From Thalassomonas viridans (GTDB taxonomy: Bacteria > Pseudomonadota > Gammaproteobacteria > Enterobacterales > Alteromonadaceae): a DNA stretch of 64,000 nt. The translations under genes were made by a program, and so were the position numbers. Below, piece by piece: positions 1 through 8,505 of the stretch (position 1 is its first letter; each line of letters starts with the position of its first letter). The notes under the pieces were generated by a model. That model searched no databases. It saw nothing but the letters and a program-made list of their open reading frames with translations, and was not told the DNA's origin. Location: the NCBI RefSeq assembly GCF_000948985.2, contig NZ_CP059733.1, positions 3,782,001 to 3,846,000 of the forward strand, read 5' to 3'.

Positions 1-85
1 AGCACCTGTATCAGATACCTCAGCGGGCGTTGCAACCGGCATAGGTATCGGCTTAGCCCTCGTTGGACTTATGTTCATCAGTTAA
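1..85 (+). CDS. C-terminal end of a small hydrophobic peptide gene (partial)
   Basis: An open frame enters from the left edge and stops with TAA at 83-85. The 27 visible residues are a short polar stretch (APVSDTSAG) followed by a Gly/Ala/Val/Ile/Leu-rich segment ending LVGLMFIS, which looks like one membrane-spanning or membrane-active helix with glycine spacing. The start lies outside the window. It sits directly upstream of a protease, a ThiF-like enzyme and an exporter on the same strand. By position it is a candidate substrate (precursor peptide) of that operon. It could equally be the last helix of an ordinary membrane protein. Confidence 0.5.
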   Translation, partial: APVSDTSAGVATGIGIGLALVGLMFIS

Positions 86-99
86 GCACAGCATACTCT

Positions 100-136
100 G
101 GGGCCTTAGCGCAGTTTGCTCTGGCCCCTTAATTTT
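100..136 (+). terminator. Hairpin with U-tract between the peptide gene and the operon
   Basis: GGGGCC at 100-105 pairs with GGCCCC at 123-128. An inner AGC/GCT stem adds to it, and TTAATTTT follows. The hairpin lies between the upstream small ORF and the TTG start at 168. It could terminate fully, or act as a leaky attenuator so that the first gene is expressed more than the enzymes behind it. Confidence 0.5.
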
Positions 137-167
137 AGCTCACGGCACATAAATTAAGGGGGACGGT

Positions 168-1247
168 TTGAACTTAGCATTAAAAAAATCCATTAACTTC
201 TATCCGCTCGAACAAGGTCTATACCATGTCTACGATGCCTCAACTTCCCGGCATTTTAAATTAGGCGAGCAGGAAGTTAACTGGCTTAAACTACTCGACG
301 GCAAAACACCGGTCGAAGTCTTAAGGGGGCTGATCCCGCTGGAGTACTTCGATAAATTTATCAATACGGTACAGCGGCTGGATTTACTTGAAGGTGAAAG
401 TGAAGGCGAAAGCAAAAAAGAGCCGTTTTCACCGCTTAAAATCAAGGTGCTTAACCTCGACCCGTCCAGGTTTATCGACAACAGCGGCAATCTGCCGGTT
501 TATGTCCGCAATTTCCTTAACTGGTGCAGCCTGCCGCTGCTAGTTATCAATCTCCTTATGGTCGCCCTGCTGGTGCCCCAGGTAGAAAATATCCGGGAAA
601 CACTGACCTTTAATACCTTTACCGTGTTTTTTTACTTTTTTGCCATTTTAATCACGGGCATAGTACACGAGGGCGCACACGCCCTGGTGGCAAAATCCTT
701 TAATGTCAAAGTGCCCCAGGTCGGCATGATGCTGTTTTTCCTGCACCCTTCCTTTTACGCCGATGTCAGCGGCATTAATTTAATGTCGGACCGGAAAAAG
801 CGGATAAAGGTGCTGATCGCCGGTGTCCAGGGCAACAACCTGCTGATGTTTCTCGGCCTGATGCTGACCTTTATTCCCATGGGAGAAACCGCCCTATCCT
901 ATCTGCTGTTTTTCACCGCCATCAACTTTGTGCTGATGTTTATCAACCTCATTCCCTTTGTCGAATACGACGGCTACTATATTTTCCAGGAACTGCTCGG
1001 CGAACCCAGGTTTGCCCGCAATGCCCTGGTAAGCCAGCTCACCCGGCAAAACAAAAAAATCGAATACACGGCTTATTTTTTCATCAGCCAGCTTTTCCAA
1101 TTTATCCTCATCGTTTCCATGCTGGTGCTGATACACGACGGCGTACTGCTCTTGTGGGATGCCCCTTGGGTTGATGTGCTTTTCCTGGTGCTCATAGTGA
1201 TCGCCTATCCAGCACTGATGGCTTTTAAAATAAGGAGCGCAAAATGA
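168..1247 (+). CDS. M50-family membrane zinc metalloprotease with PqqD/RRE-like N-terminus
   Basis: This is a 359-aa polytopic membrane protein. A HExxH zinc motif (HEGAH, residues 167-171) lies in one transmembrane helix. A second motif NLIPFVEYDG supplies the Asp ligand near residue 268. Together they are the signature of site-2-protease-like M50 enzymes, the 'peptide zinc metalloprotease' type. The first 75 or so residues are soluble (LYHVYDAST, LDGKTPVEVL) and resemble a PqqD-like peptide-binding domain, though this is by eye only. The start is TTG behind a strong GGGGG ribosome site at 158-162. The stop overlaps the next ATG by 4 nt (ATGA), so the two are translationally coupled. It probably cuts a membrane or peptide substrate; the substrate is not known. 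Confidence 0.8.
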   Translation: MNLALKKSINFYPLEQGLYHVYDASTSRHFKLGEQEVNWLKLLDGKTPVEVLRGLIPLEYFDKFINTVQRLDLLEGESEGESKKEPFSPLKIKVLNLDPSRFIDNSGNLPVYVRNFLNWCSLPLLVINLLMVALLVPQVENIRETLTFNTFTVFFYFFAILITGIVHEGAHALVAKSFNVKVPQVGMMLFFLHPSFYADVSGINLMSDRKKRIKVLIAGVQGNNLLMFLGLMLTFIPMGETALSYLLFFTAINFVLMFINLIPFVEYDGYYIFQELLGEPRFARNALVSQLTRQNKKIEYTAYFFISQLFQFILIVSMLVLIHDGVLLLWDAPWVDVLFLVLIVIAYPALMAFKIRSAK

Positions 1248-2680
1248 GCACCGCCAAAAGTTACCATTTTAATCCTTTTTCCTTTGTCACCAGGATTAAC
1301 GATGAAATCTTGATCAATACCGTGCCCCATAACCGGGTAACCTTTTCGGCAGATTTCCAGCCGGTGATCGACTTCTTTTTGCAAAAAGAAGAGCTCGCCG
1401 AGACAGAAATACTAAAATGCATAGCCCCTTCACGCCTGGAAGAGCTGGTATCTAAACGCATTCTGCTTGAAGGCCCGGCGCAAAAGCTCGAAGGCCGCTA
1501 TTCGCGCCAGCACGGCTATTTCACTATGATTTCCGAACAGCCGAAAGCGGTGCAGGAACAGCTGAAAAATTCCCATGCCCTGATCCTCGGGGTGGGTGCC
1601 ATCGGCAGCCATATCTGCTGGAACCTGGCGGCAATCGGGGTAGGTAAAATAACCCTGCTGGATTTCGACACCATAGAAGAAAGCAATTTTAACCGCCAGC
1701 TGATGTATACCCCCAAAGATATCGACCGGGTAAAGGTAGAGGTACTGGCGGAAAGAATACGGGAATTTAACCCGGAAATAGAGGTCGTGACCCTGAACCG
1801 GAAAATCACCAGCCAGGCCGATGTCGAAGCCGTGCTGCCCGGCGTCAACCTGGTGGTAAAAGCCATCGACAGCCCGGAAGATTCCATGGCCTGGGTCAAC
1901 GCCGCCTGCGTTAAAGCCGAAATTCCCTATGTCACCGGCGGCTTTTTAGACTATACCGCGGTGGCCGGTCCCAATTATATTCCGGGCAAGTCCAGCTGCT
2001 TTGCCTGCCAGGGGGATGCCGGCGACGTCAAACGGATACACGGCACCGGACCGACATTTGGTCCGCTGACGACCCTGGTGACTTCTATGCTGTCGATGAT
2101 CGCCTTTAAAATATTGATCGGCAAAGCCGACGGCTACGCCAACAAGGTCTATATGTACAATGCCGACAACGGCAGCTGGGACATGGAGCAAGTCACCCCG
2201 GCAGTAACATGCAAGGTATGCGGCACCGCCCCGGCAAAAGCGGCTGAAGATACGGCTCCGATAATAAACAATCCCCTGGTTATGTTCCGCAGCCTGTTTG
2301 TCGCCGTACTGGTACTTACCGTGATCTTAGGGGAAATTTACCAGCAGCCCCTGGTCGGCGTCATGACCTTTTTCGGCATTTTTATCGCCATTCCTGTGGT
2401 GAAAAAAATCCACGCCGACAACCTGCTAAAAACCCGGCGCGAGTTTTTCGTGATGACCTGCATTTATATAGGTTTCAGCCTGATCGGCCTGGTCATAGGC
2501 AATATCAGCGATGACAGCTTTGCCTTGCCGACAAGTCTCAGGGCGGTATTCGAAAGCATACAGCTCGTCAGCGCCACCATTATTCAGGCGACGATCAGCA
2601 TTGCCATCATCTTTTTATCCCTTTGCGGCGTGATGGAATACGCCCCTAAGGTGGTTAATTTCCTGAATGAGGATTTATAA
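1244..2680 (+). CDS. ThiF/MoeB/E1-like adenylyltransferase fused to a C-terminal membrane domain
   Basis: This 478-aa protein has three parts. Residues 1-80 form a soluble domain unlike ThiF that may bind a peptide. Residues 95-330 are a full E1-like fold: the ATP-binding GVGAIGSH loop near 115, the FNRQL motif, and two zinc CxxC pairs (CFAC near 252, CKVC near 323). Residues 345-478 hold about four hydrophobic helices. E1-like enzymes adenylate the C-terminus of a small protein or peptide, as in ThiF, MoeB and microcin C7 MccB. The membrane tail is not part of those families and would place the reaction at the inner membrane beside the M50 protease, with which it overlaps. The substrate is inferred to be a peptide. 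A sulfur-carrier role is less likely, because no ThiS/MoaD-like gene is nearby. Confidence 0.8.
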   Translation: MSTAKSYHFNPFSFVTRINDEILINTVPHNRVTFSADFQPVIDFFLQKEELAETEILKCIAPSRLEELVSKRILLEGPAQKLEGRYSRQHGYFTMISEQPKAVQEQLKNSHALILGVGAIGSHICWNLAAIGVGKITLLDFDTIEESNFNRQLMYTPKDIDRVKVEVLAERIREFNPEIEVVTLNRKITSQADVEAVLPGVNLVVKAIDSPEDSMAWVNAACVKAEIPYVTGGFLDYTAVAGPNYIPGKSSCFACQGDAGDVKRIHGTGPTFGPLTTLVTSMLSMIAFKILIGKADGYANKVYMYNADNGSWDMEQVTPAVTCKVCGTAPAKAAEDTAPIINNPLVMFRSLFVAVLVLTVILGEIYQQPLVGVMTFFGIFIAIPVVKKIHADNLLKTRREFFVMTCIYIGFSLIGLVIGNISDDSFALPTSLRAVFESIQLVSATIIQATISIAIIFLSLCGVMEYAPKVVNFLNEDL

Positions 2681-2775
2681 AAACAACTATCAACCAGAAA
2701 CATATTTTAATAACCAGGTCACTGCATCAGGCCGTAATTGCAGTGATGAGTACAAGTAAAGACAGAGATCAAAAC

Positions 2776-3459
2776 ATGAACATTATCAACATATACACAG
2801 GCCTGTTGTTTTCACCTCAGCAGGCATTTGCCCAAGCCTTACGGTTAAAGGTTATCACCTTGTTTTTCCCTTTGGTTGCCGCTTTAGCGATCACCGCCCT
2901 GCTTAATACCTATTATTATGCTGCGGTGGATATGCCCTGGCTGCTTGATCGTATGGTGGCGGATATTCCCGACGATCAAAAACAAACGGTACTGGACTCC
3001 TTATCAAAAGGCCGCCTGCTCGGCATCAGCCTGGTGGGGGTGGTTTTCCTGACCGTCTCCATCAATTTATTTCGGGCCTTTATCTATTGGTTCGTGCTGA
3101 AAGTCAAAGGCGAGGCGCAGCGTTTTGTCCGCCTGTTTGCCATAGTAATGTGGTCTACCGCGCCCCTGTTGCTGATACTGCCCGCCGGCATACTGAACAT
3201 TTACCTGAGTACAGGCGAGGGCTTGCTGCCAAACGACGTCAACCCGGTATCACTGAACCAGCTGTTCTTTAAGCTCTCGGGAGACTCGGACTGGGGCCAG
3301 CTGCTGTCGACTTTCAGTTTGATTAACATCTGGGAAATATTCCTGATCATCATCGGCTTAAAACTGGCGACTTCGTTATCAATAAAACAGTCTTTTACCA
3401 TAGCCCTGCTCCCGGAGCTCGTTATCTACGGCTTTTGGGTGACGTCACTGCTGTTATAA
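2776..3459 (+). CDS. Yip1-family-like membrane protein
   Basis: The protein is about 227 aa with five predicted transmembrane helices, and its N-terminus (IYTGLLFSPQQAFAQ) resembles bacterial YIP1-domain proteins. I chose ATG 2776, preceded by GAGATC. An in-frame ATG at 2746 (preceded by a GTG at 2743) would add ten residues and cannot be excluded. It lies 95 nt after the ThiF-like gene and 17 nt before the adaptor gene, so it belongs to the same operon. Bacterial Yip1 proteins have no firm function. Here it may help assemble the membrane maturation/export machinery, which is inferred from position only. Confidence 0.65.
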   Translation: MNIINIYTGLLFSPQQAFAQALRLKVITLFFPLVAALAITALLNTYYYAAVDMPWLLDRMVADIPDDQKQTVLDSLSKGRLLGISLVGVVFLTVSINLFRAFIYWFVLKVKGEAQRFVRLFAIVMWSTAPLLLILPAGILNIYLSTGEGLLPNDVNPVSLNQLFFKLSGDSDWGQLLSTFSLINIWEIFLIIIGLKLATSLSIKQSFTIALLPELVIYGFWVTSLLL

Positions 3460-3476
3460 ACCGGAGAACCTGAACC

Positions 3477-4715
3477 ATGAGTAAGCTATTTTGGAGCCTG
3501 GCCATGATCTTTATTCTGGCATCTCCTCTGGTCCTGCGTGTTTTTAGCCAGGCCCACCAGGTGGATGTTGAAATAGACCGGGTAACGAGCCGGGTAATCC
3601 GCGATTCCGTGCTCTCTTCCGGTAATTTGATCTACAACGAAGAAGCCCAGCTGACGCCTGAAATTATCGCCCGGGTCACTTCGGTACAGGTGGTAGAGGG
3701 AGACAAGGTAGAAAAAGGCCAGCCGCTGATTTATCTGGAAGACTTAGACCTTAAAGAAGTCATCTTTTTGCAGCAGGCCCAGGTGGCGATCGATATCGAA
3801 AATGTCGACCGCCAGGAAATCAATGTCAAAAACTTACATGCCCGCTTTCAGCGCATTGCCAGCCTGCTTGATAAAGGCATTATCACCCGGGAAAACTATG
3901 ACGACGCCTACTATCAGTTAAAAGCCGCCAAGTCGGATCTGGAGGCCAGCAAACTCAACGTCAAAAGGTCTAAAGCCGCGCTAAAACAGGCTGAGCAAAG
4001 ATTGCGGCAAACCATCATAAAAGCGCCTATGTCCGGCACTGTGGTTGCGGTAAGCATCAAACCCGGAGAAACGGCGGTGCCCAGCACCACAGGCATTCCC
4101 GGCTCCAGTTTGATCACCATAGCCAACGAAGCCTCGATCATGGTGGATCTCAACGTCGATGAAAACGACATCGGCAATCTGGCCATCGACGGCGAAGCTT
4201 ATATCAGCTGCCCGACCTTACCCGAAGGCGGCTTAAAAGGCCGCATCAGCGAAATTGCCATAGCGCCGCGCAATGCTTCGGAAGCTTTCGCCGCCAACGA
4301 TGCCACCGGCCGCTCCTATTCGGTGAAAGTGGCGCTGTTAAAAAACCGTCCGGATAAGCTGCGCAGCGGCATGTCGTGCCGGGCCAAGATATATACCACC
4401 AATCCGGATCCTGCTCTGACCGTGCCGGTACAGGCCATTATGAGCGACCGCTTAAGTGACGACGACGGCGTCAGCCTGCCCAGGGGACAGCGCAGCAAAA
4501 GCAAAAAATATGTGTTTGTCGCCAGCAACGGCCGGACAGAAAAGCGTACTGTTATTACCGGGGCAGCCGACGACGAATACCAGGAAATTAAAGTCGGCCT
4601 GAAAGCGAATGAAAAAGTAGTCATCGGCCCGTCCCGCATTCTCAGCTCGCTGCAGGATGAAACGCCTATTGCCGAAATACAACCGCAAGGGGAAAGCTAT
4701 GCCCTGCTTAATTAA
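3477..4715 (+). CDS. MacA/HlyD-type periplasmic adaptor of an ABC exporter
   Basis: This 412-aa membrane fusion protein has an N-terminal signal anchor (residues 5-24). A lipoyl half-motif (VVEGDKVEKGQPL) is followed by a long coiled-coil hairpin (about 95-180), the second lipoyl half (IKAPMSGTVVAVSIKPGE), and beta-barrel and membrane-proximal domains. This is the standard MacA order, linking an inner-membrane ABC transporter to an outer-membrane channel. No TolC-like channel gene is seen in the window, so a chromosomal one is probably shared. The end overlaps the ATPase gene by 17 nt. Confidence 0.88.
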   Translation: MSKLFWSLAMIFILASPLVLRVFSQAHQVDVEIDRVTSRVIRDSVLSSGNLIYNEEAQLTPEIIARVTSVQVVEGDKVEKGQPLIYLEDLDLKEVIFLQQAQVAIDIENVDRQEINVKNLHARFQRIASLLDKGIITRENYDDAYYQLKAAKSDLEASKLNVKRSKAALKQAEQRLRQTIIKAPMSGTVVAVSIKPGETAVPSTTGIPGSSLITIANEASIMVDLNVDENDIGNLAIDGEAYISCPTLPEGGLKGRISEIAIAPRNASEAFAANDATGRSYSVKVALLKNRPDKLRSGMSCRAKIYTTNPDPALTVPVQAIMSDRLSDDDGVSLPRGQRSKSKKYVFVASNGRTEKRTVITGAADDEYQEIKVGLKANEKVVIGPSRILSSLQDETPIAEIQPQGESYALLN

Positions 4716-5448
4716 CCTCTCGGGTATCACCAAAAAATACCGCCTCGGCGGGCGTGATATCTTTGCCCTGAACAAGCTGGATTTGAATATTCAAACCAAT
4801 GAATATATCGCCATTATCGGCGCCTCCGGCTCCGGCAAGTCTACCCTGATGAATATCCTGGGCTGTTTGGACCGGCCATCGTCCGGTGCTTATGCCCTGG
4901 ATGGCAAAGATATCAGCCAGATGTCGGACAATGCCCTTTCCCAGGTGCGCAACCGTAAAATAGGCTTTATCTTTCAGAGCTTTAATTTAATTCCGAACCT
5001 CACGGCGCTGCAAAATGTAATGCAGCCGTTAATATTCTGGCGATTACCGCAAAAAGAAAAAGTCGCTATGGCCAAAGCCGAACTTAACCGGGTTGGCCTG
5101 AGTAACCGGGAAGAACATTTGCCGAGTGAACTGTCCGGCGGCCAGAGACAGCGTATTGCCATTGCCCGGGCACTGGTCACCCGCCCCTCTTTATTGCTGG
5201 CAGATGAACCCACCGGCAACCTGGACAGCAAAACCACGGCAGATATCATGAAACTGTTCGACCGCCTGCATGATGAAGGACAAACCGTGGTGCTGGTTAC
5301 ACACGATCAGGGTATCGCCAACCGCTGCCGGCGCAGCATTACCCTGGTCGACGGACAAATAGCACAAGATAAACAAAAAGCCGGGACTTGTTCCCTGCAC
5401 CAGCTCCCAGAAGCGGATGAACTTGCCCAGCAGGCGGTGCCGTTATGA
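4699..5448 (+). CDS. MacB/LolD-type ABC transporter ATP-binding protein
   Basis: The ATPase is 249 aa when started at ATG 4699, which has GGGGAAAG just upstream; an upstream in-frame start at 4657 has no comparable ribosome site. It shows Walker A GASGSGKS, the Q-loop (FIFQSFNLIP), signature LSGGQRQR, Walker B LLLADEP and the switch His in VLVTHD. This is the MacB/LolD/FtsE class, which powers mechanotransmission rather than forming a pore. It overlaps the adaptor gene upstream by 17 nt and the permease downstream by 4 nt. Confidence 0.9.
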   Translation: MPCLINLSGITKKYRLGGRDIFALNKLDLNIQTNEYIAIIGASGSGKSTLMNILGCLDRPSSGAYALDGKDISQMSDNALSQVRNRKIGFIFQSFNLIPNLTALQNVMQPLIFWRLPQKEKVAMAKAELNRVGLSNREEHLPSELSGGQRQRIAIARALVTRPSLLLADEPTGNLDSKTTADIMKLFDRLHDEGQTVVLVTHDQGIANRCRRSITLVDGQIAQDKQKAGTCSLHQLPEADELAQQAVPL

Positions 5449-6677
5449 TACATGTCCTTTATCAATGCTTTATTCAGGCAATAAACAGCATCCGCTCGCG
5501 GGTATCCCGCAGCCTGATCACCTCAGTGGGCATAGTGGTGAGCGTGGCCTCTGTTATCACGGTAGTATCCATAATCCAGGGCATGTCCTATTCCATCATG
5601 AGAAACTTCGACGGTTTAGGCGCCAATGTGCTGACCATACAGTCTGACACCCCGTTTCAGCAAAGGCTGCTGGGGGAGTTCAACCGCCTGACCATGGCCG
5701 ACTATATCCGTATCAAAAGACATTTTAACGGCGCCGGGCGCATCATTCCCTCGTTTTCTCCCTTCGGGCAATTCGGCGCGCTCATTTCCAGCAACGGCCA
5801 GGAAAGCCAGACCCGGGTGGTGGCGGTCACTTCTTCCTACAAAGAAGCAACCCAGGTTTTTCCGTCCAAGGGGCGTTTTATCACCGACAGCGACAATACC
5901 TCTTCGCGCAAAGTGTGCATTATTGGTGACCGGGTAAGAAAAAACCTGAAGCTGCCGGAAAACCCTATCGGGGGGTTTATTGAAGTAGGCGGCACCTCGC
6001 TAAAAGTGGTCGGCGTGATGGAAAAGCGCGGCGACATCTTCGGGTTGAGCCAGGACGATTATATCGTAGTGCCCTTTACCATAGGCCAGCGGCTATTGCC
6101 GAATGAAAGCATGCAGGACATCACTATACTGTTCAATGTCGATGATATTTCACGCCTGCGCACCTTGCAGGTAGAAATCGAAGACCTGCTCAGGGAAGCC
6201 CATGAATTGTCGCCGGACGAAGAAGATGATTTTCGCGTACAGACACCGCAACAGTTAACCCAGTCAATCACCAGTATTATGGACACCATTACCTTAGTGC
6301 TGGGGGGCGTGGTCGGTATCTCTTTAATCGTCAGCGGCATCGGCATTATGAATACCATGCTGATGTCGGTTTCCGAACGCACCCGCGAAATCGGTATATG
6401 CAAGGCACTGGGCTTTCAGCGGCATGTGATCCTGTTGCAGTACCTGATTGAAGCGGTGATCTTATCTTTTCTCGGCGGTGTGGTCGGTTTGTTCTTTGGC
6501 TGGCTGTTTGGCTTTTTAGCCATGTTGCTTATTCCCGGCTTGCCTGAACCAATAATCCCCATGTGGGCGGTAACCCTGGCGCTGGTATTTTCGAGTTTTA
6601 TTGGTCTTATTTTTGGCGTAGTGCCTGCGGCCAAGGCCTCAGATCTGGACCCCATCACCGCGCTGCGTTATGAATAA
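5445..6677 (+). CDS. MacB/FtsX-type ABC transporter permease
   Basis: This 410-aa permease has one N-terminal transmembrane helix (about 22-45), a large periplasmic domain (about 50-270), and three C-terminal helices in an FtsX domain. The typical GIGIMNTMLMSVSERTREIG coupling segment and a PAAKASDLDPITALRYE tail are present. With the preceding ATPase and adaptor it forms a complete MacAB-like exporter split into separate ATPase and permease genes. It is the last gene of the operon. Such systems export peptides, toxins, siderophores or lipoproteins; the M50/ThiF neighbours favour a modified peptide. Confidence 0.9.
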   Translation: MIHVLYQCFIQAINSIRSRVSRSLITSVGIVVSVASVITVVSIIQGMSYSIMRNFDGLGANVLTIQSDTPFQQRLLGEFNRLTMADYIRIKRHFNGAGRIIPSFSPFGQFGALISSNGQESQTRVVAVTSSYKEATQVFPSKGRFITDSDNTSSRKVCIIGDRVRKNLKLPENPIGGFIEVGGTSLKVVGVMEKRGDIFGLSQDDYIVVPFTIGQRLLPNESMQDITILFNVDDISRLRTLQVEIEDLLREAHELSPDEEDDFRVQTPQQLTQSITSIMDTITLVLGGVVGISLIVSGIGIMNTMLMSVSERTREIGICKALGFQRHVILLQYLIEAVILSFLGGVVGLFFGWLFGFLAMLLIPGLPEPIIPMWAVTLALVFSSFIGLIFGVVPAAKASDLDPITALRYE

Positions 6678-6717
6678 TACTCTCCATATACCAGGAGTAA
6701 CGTTAAGCTAAATAGGA

Positions 6718-7365
6718 ATCGAGTAGGAGGCAGGGTTACCCCCGCCGTCCTCTCACACCACCGGGCATACGGTTCCGTACCACGGCGGTTCCTATGAACT
6801 CCACGTTTATTGAATCACGTCGCCTGTCAGCTATTAAGCGCCTCACTTTACCTCATGGATTCCGTCCATTATTTCCAGTTACGGCCCCTTTCGGGCATCT
6901 GCTCTAGCTGCTCAGAGAGCGCACTCTTTGCTTTGCTCATAAGTTCGATCCTTCAGTTTACGGTTTCTAAACCTACTATGACCTCTGCTGACTTCTGCCA
7001 TCCCATCCTGTTACCTCACGGTATCAGTAGCCCGAGGCAGGATGGCAGACCTCCCAGGGTAATGCGCACGACCTTCCCACTTATACCTGCCACATTTACG
7101 ACCGCACCTTCCGTGCAAGTATTGGGCTTTGAAGATATTAGCCTTCTTACCCGATACGGCCGCCTTGTATGTGATTTCTGTTCGTCAGGCCAGTGTTTTG
7201 CCTTCGGCTTCCTTCAGATCCCGACTCGCGACGGGCACCCTTGCCGTTCGGCTAACTGTTCCCCTTGCCGGGCCAGTAGCGGACTTTCACCGCCAAGTCA
7301 TCCGGTTACCACCACAACTTCCGGAACAGCGCCTGTCAAGGCGCTATGCGCCATGCCTGGCACAC
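6718..7365 (-). mobile_element. Group II intron ribozyme lacking an intact maturase ORF
   Basis: Read on the minus strand, the element begins GTGTGCC (7365) and ends in CTCGAT (6718). In between are familiar group II landmarks: the AACCGGATGACTTGGC segment, GAAAGTCCGCTACTGG, AAGTCAGCAGAGGTCATAG before domain IV, and the domain V-VI block AACCGCCGTGGTACGG...GTGGTGTGAGAGGACGG. The element is about 648 nt, far shorter than the usual 2 kb or more, because the reverse transcriptase/maturase gene is missing. It could still fold and might be mobilised by a maturase elsewhere. The class was not assigned. Confidence 0.85.
6869..6940 (-). pseudogene. 23-codon ORF remnant in domain IV of the group II intron
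   Basis: In the intron's domain IV, an ATG at 6938-6940 follows AAGGATCGAACTT. It opens a 23-residue frame ([20 protein letters not shown], then NWK) that stops at 6869. Its position is where the maturase normally starts, so it is most simply the fused ends of a deleted maturase gene. No RT motif is left. The identity is inferred from position. Confidence 0.5.
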
Positions 7366-7399
7366 TAATAATAAAAGCCGCCAAAGTTGAGCGGCGGCT
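7366..7399 (-). terminator. Intrinsic terminator directly before the group II intron
   Basis: On the minus strand AGCCGCC and GGCGGCT (plus 7376-7382 and 7393-7399) form a stem followed by TTTATTATTA. The intron 5' end (7365) follows the T-rich tract immediately. It ends the small membrane-protein operon read from the right. Confidence 0.75.
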
Positions 7400-7458
7400 C
7401 CTTCTTATGAAACAATTAGGGGGATTATTTACTAATAGAAAATTCAATCAAAGTATTT

Positions 7459-7782
7459 TCAGCATCCATTTTGATCTTCCTTCACTTGAATGAGATTAGC
7501 AAGCGGTGAAGCAAGTTTTGCCACTCCCATACAGAGAGAAAAACCAATCACATAACTTATTTCAGCATTAACATGCAAAGGATTTAATAAGACATCCGTT
7601 AAAAGCCATGCCGGTACACCTAATACACAAGTTGCTACAACTGATGAAAAAATACTTGGTGTAAGTAATGCCTGACATGAATGACAATATATAACACCTT
7701 TGTAAATAAGAGCTTTTCTAGTTTTTAAATTAATGCTTTCATAACAAGCTGGACACCTTATACAAAACAATTCAATATTCAT
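7459..7782 (-). CDS. Small membrane protein with N-terminal zinc ribbon, unknown function
   Basis: The 107-aa protein has two cysteine pairs (CIRCPAC and CHSC) in the first 36 residues, forming a likely zinc ribbon. Two hydrophobic helices follow (about 45-65 and 75-95). I do not recognise the family. It lies 36 nt after the neighbouring small membrane protein on the same strand and is followed by a terminator, so the two probably form one transcript. The local sequence is more AT-rich than the flanking housekeeping genes, as expected for accessory DNA. Confidence 0.6.
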   Translation of the reverse strand: MNIELFCIRCPACYESINLKTRKALIYKGVIYCHSCQALLTPSIFSSVVATCVLGVPAWLLTDVLLNPLHVNAEISYVIGFSLCMGVAKLASPLANLIQVKEDQNGC

Positions 7783-7818
7783 TTTCTGATGCCTTCGAAA
7801 TAAGAAAAGCAGCTATAT

Positions 7819-8103
7819 TTACTTTTTAAAATATAGTGGCTTAAACAAATAAGATGTGACGGCATAGGAACTGCCAATACCAATAGCAAGGACTAGTAAT
7901 AATTGAACTTCGGTAGCATTTAGCAAATAACCAAAAACGAACAAGATCAATAAAGCTGAAAAGGTACAAATTGTAATTTTACATAAAACAATTAATACAT
8001 GTTTCTTTAAAGGTAATTCATATTTTTTCTTCCATCTCTCATTTAATATCAAGAAAATAGCAACAGCAATAATAGGGAAAATTAGATCTATTATTTCAAG
8101 CAT
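7819..8103 (-). CDS. Small three-helix membrane protein, unknown function
   Basis: The frame encodes 94 aa from ATG 8103 (MLEIIDLIFPIIAVAIF). A TGAGG ribosome site lies about 8 nt upstream. An in-frame ATG at 8151 would add 16 polar residues and lacks a good site. Three hydrophobic segments are separated by a basic loop (ERWKKKYELPLKKH). No family is recognised. It is probably co-transcribed with the zinc-ribbon membrane protein downstream. Confidence 0.55.
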   Translation of the reverse strand: MLEIIDLIFPIIAVAIFLILNERWKKKYELPLKKHVLIVLCKITICTFSALLILFVFGYLLNATEVQLLLVLAIGIGSSYAVTSYLFKPLYFKK

Positions 8104-8505
8104 CACACAAGCCTCATGAGGTCTACCTATATGTATAGGCAGACTTTTCATTATTTAAGCTAGATATTTATTGTAAAGTTTTTAGCTAAACCCGAGAGCA
8201 CCACCAGTTCCTGTGAATCCTTCATTTGCAGATAGCTCTAAATAGCAGCATTTAACATGCCAGCCACATATAAATTAATTACCTATTGTATTTTCTATAA
8301 AAATTTTTTGTTAAAAAAGATACAGGACAGCAGTAGAAAAATTTGACGAAATAAATGACGTATGAGCTCATTAATATTTTCGTTAGTTTTTTCATAAGGC
8401 TCACCATTTATTTCATCAATTCTGAGTAAGTGATGTATATCTGCAAACTTAAAGACGCATTTAAAAAACGGTATTTATAACCATGACCTTTGTACTTTCG
8501 ACATA
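8104..8505. other. AT-rich gap between the small membrane protein genes and umuC
   Basis: This gap of about 400 nt is AT-rich. The minus strand has a short open stretch at about 8190-8270 that ends in a Gly-rich tail (GFTGTGGALGFS), but it has no start codon in frame. It may be the worn end of a lost gene. I see no RNA gene or clear promoter. Confidence 0.35.

Noticed and set aside
6810..7493. A 227-codon open frame on the plus strand
   Set aside because: It is antisense to the group II intron and shows no protein family features; the composition reflects structured RNA.
8170..8275. Minus-strand open stretch ending GFTGTGGALGFS, bacteriocin-like in look
   Set aside because: No start codon or ribosome site in frame and a stop just upstream. 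Too short and unsupported to call a gene.
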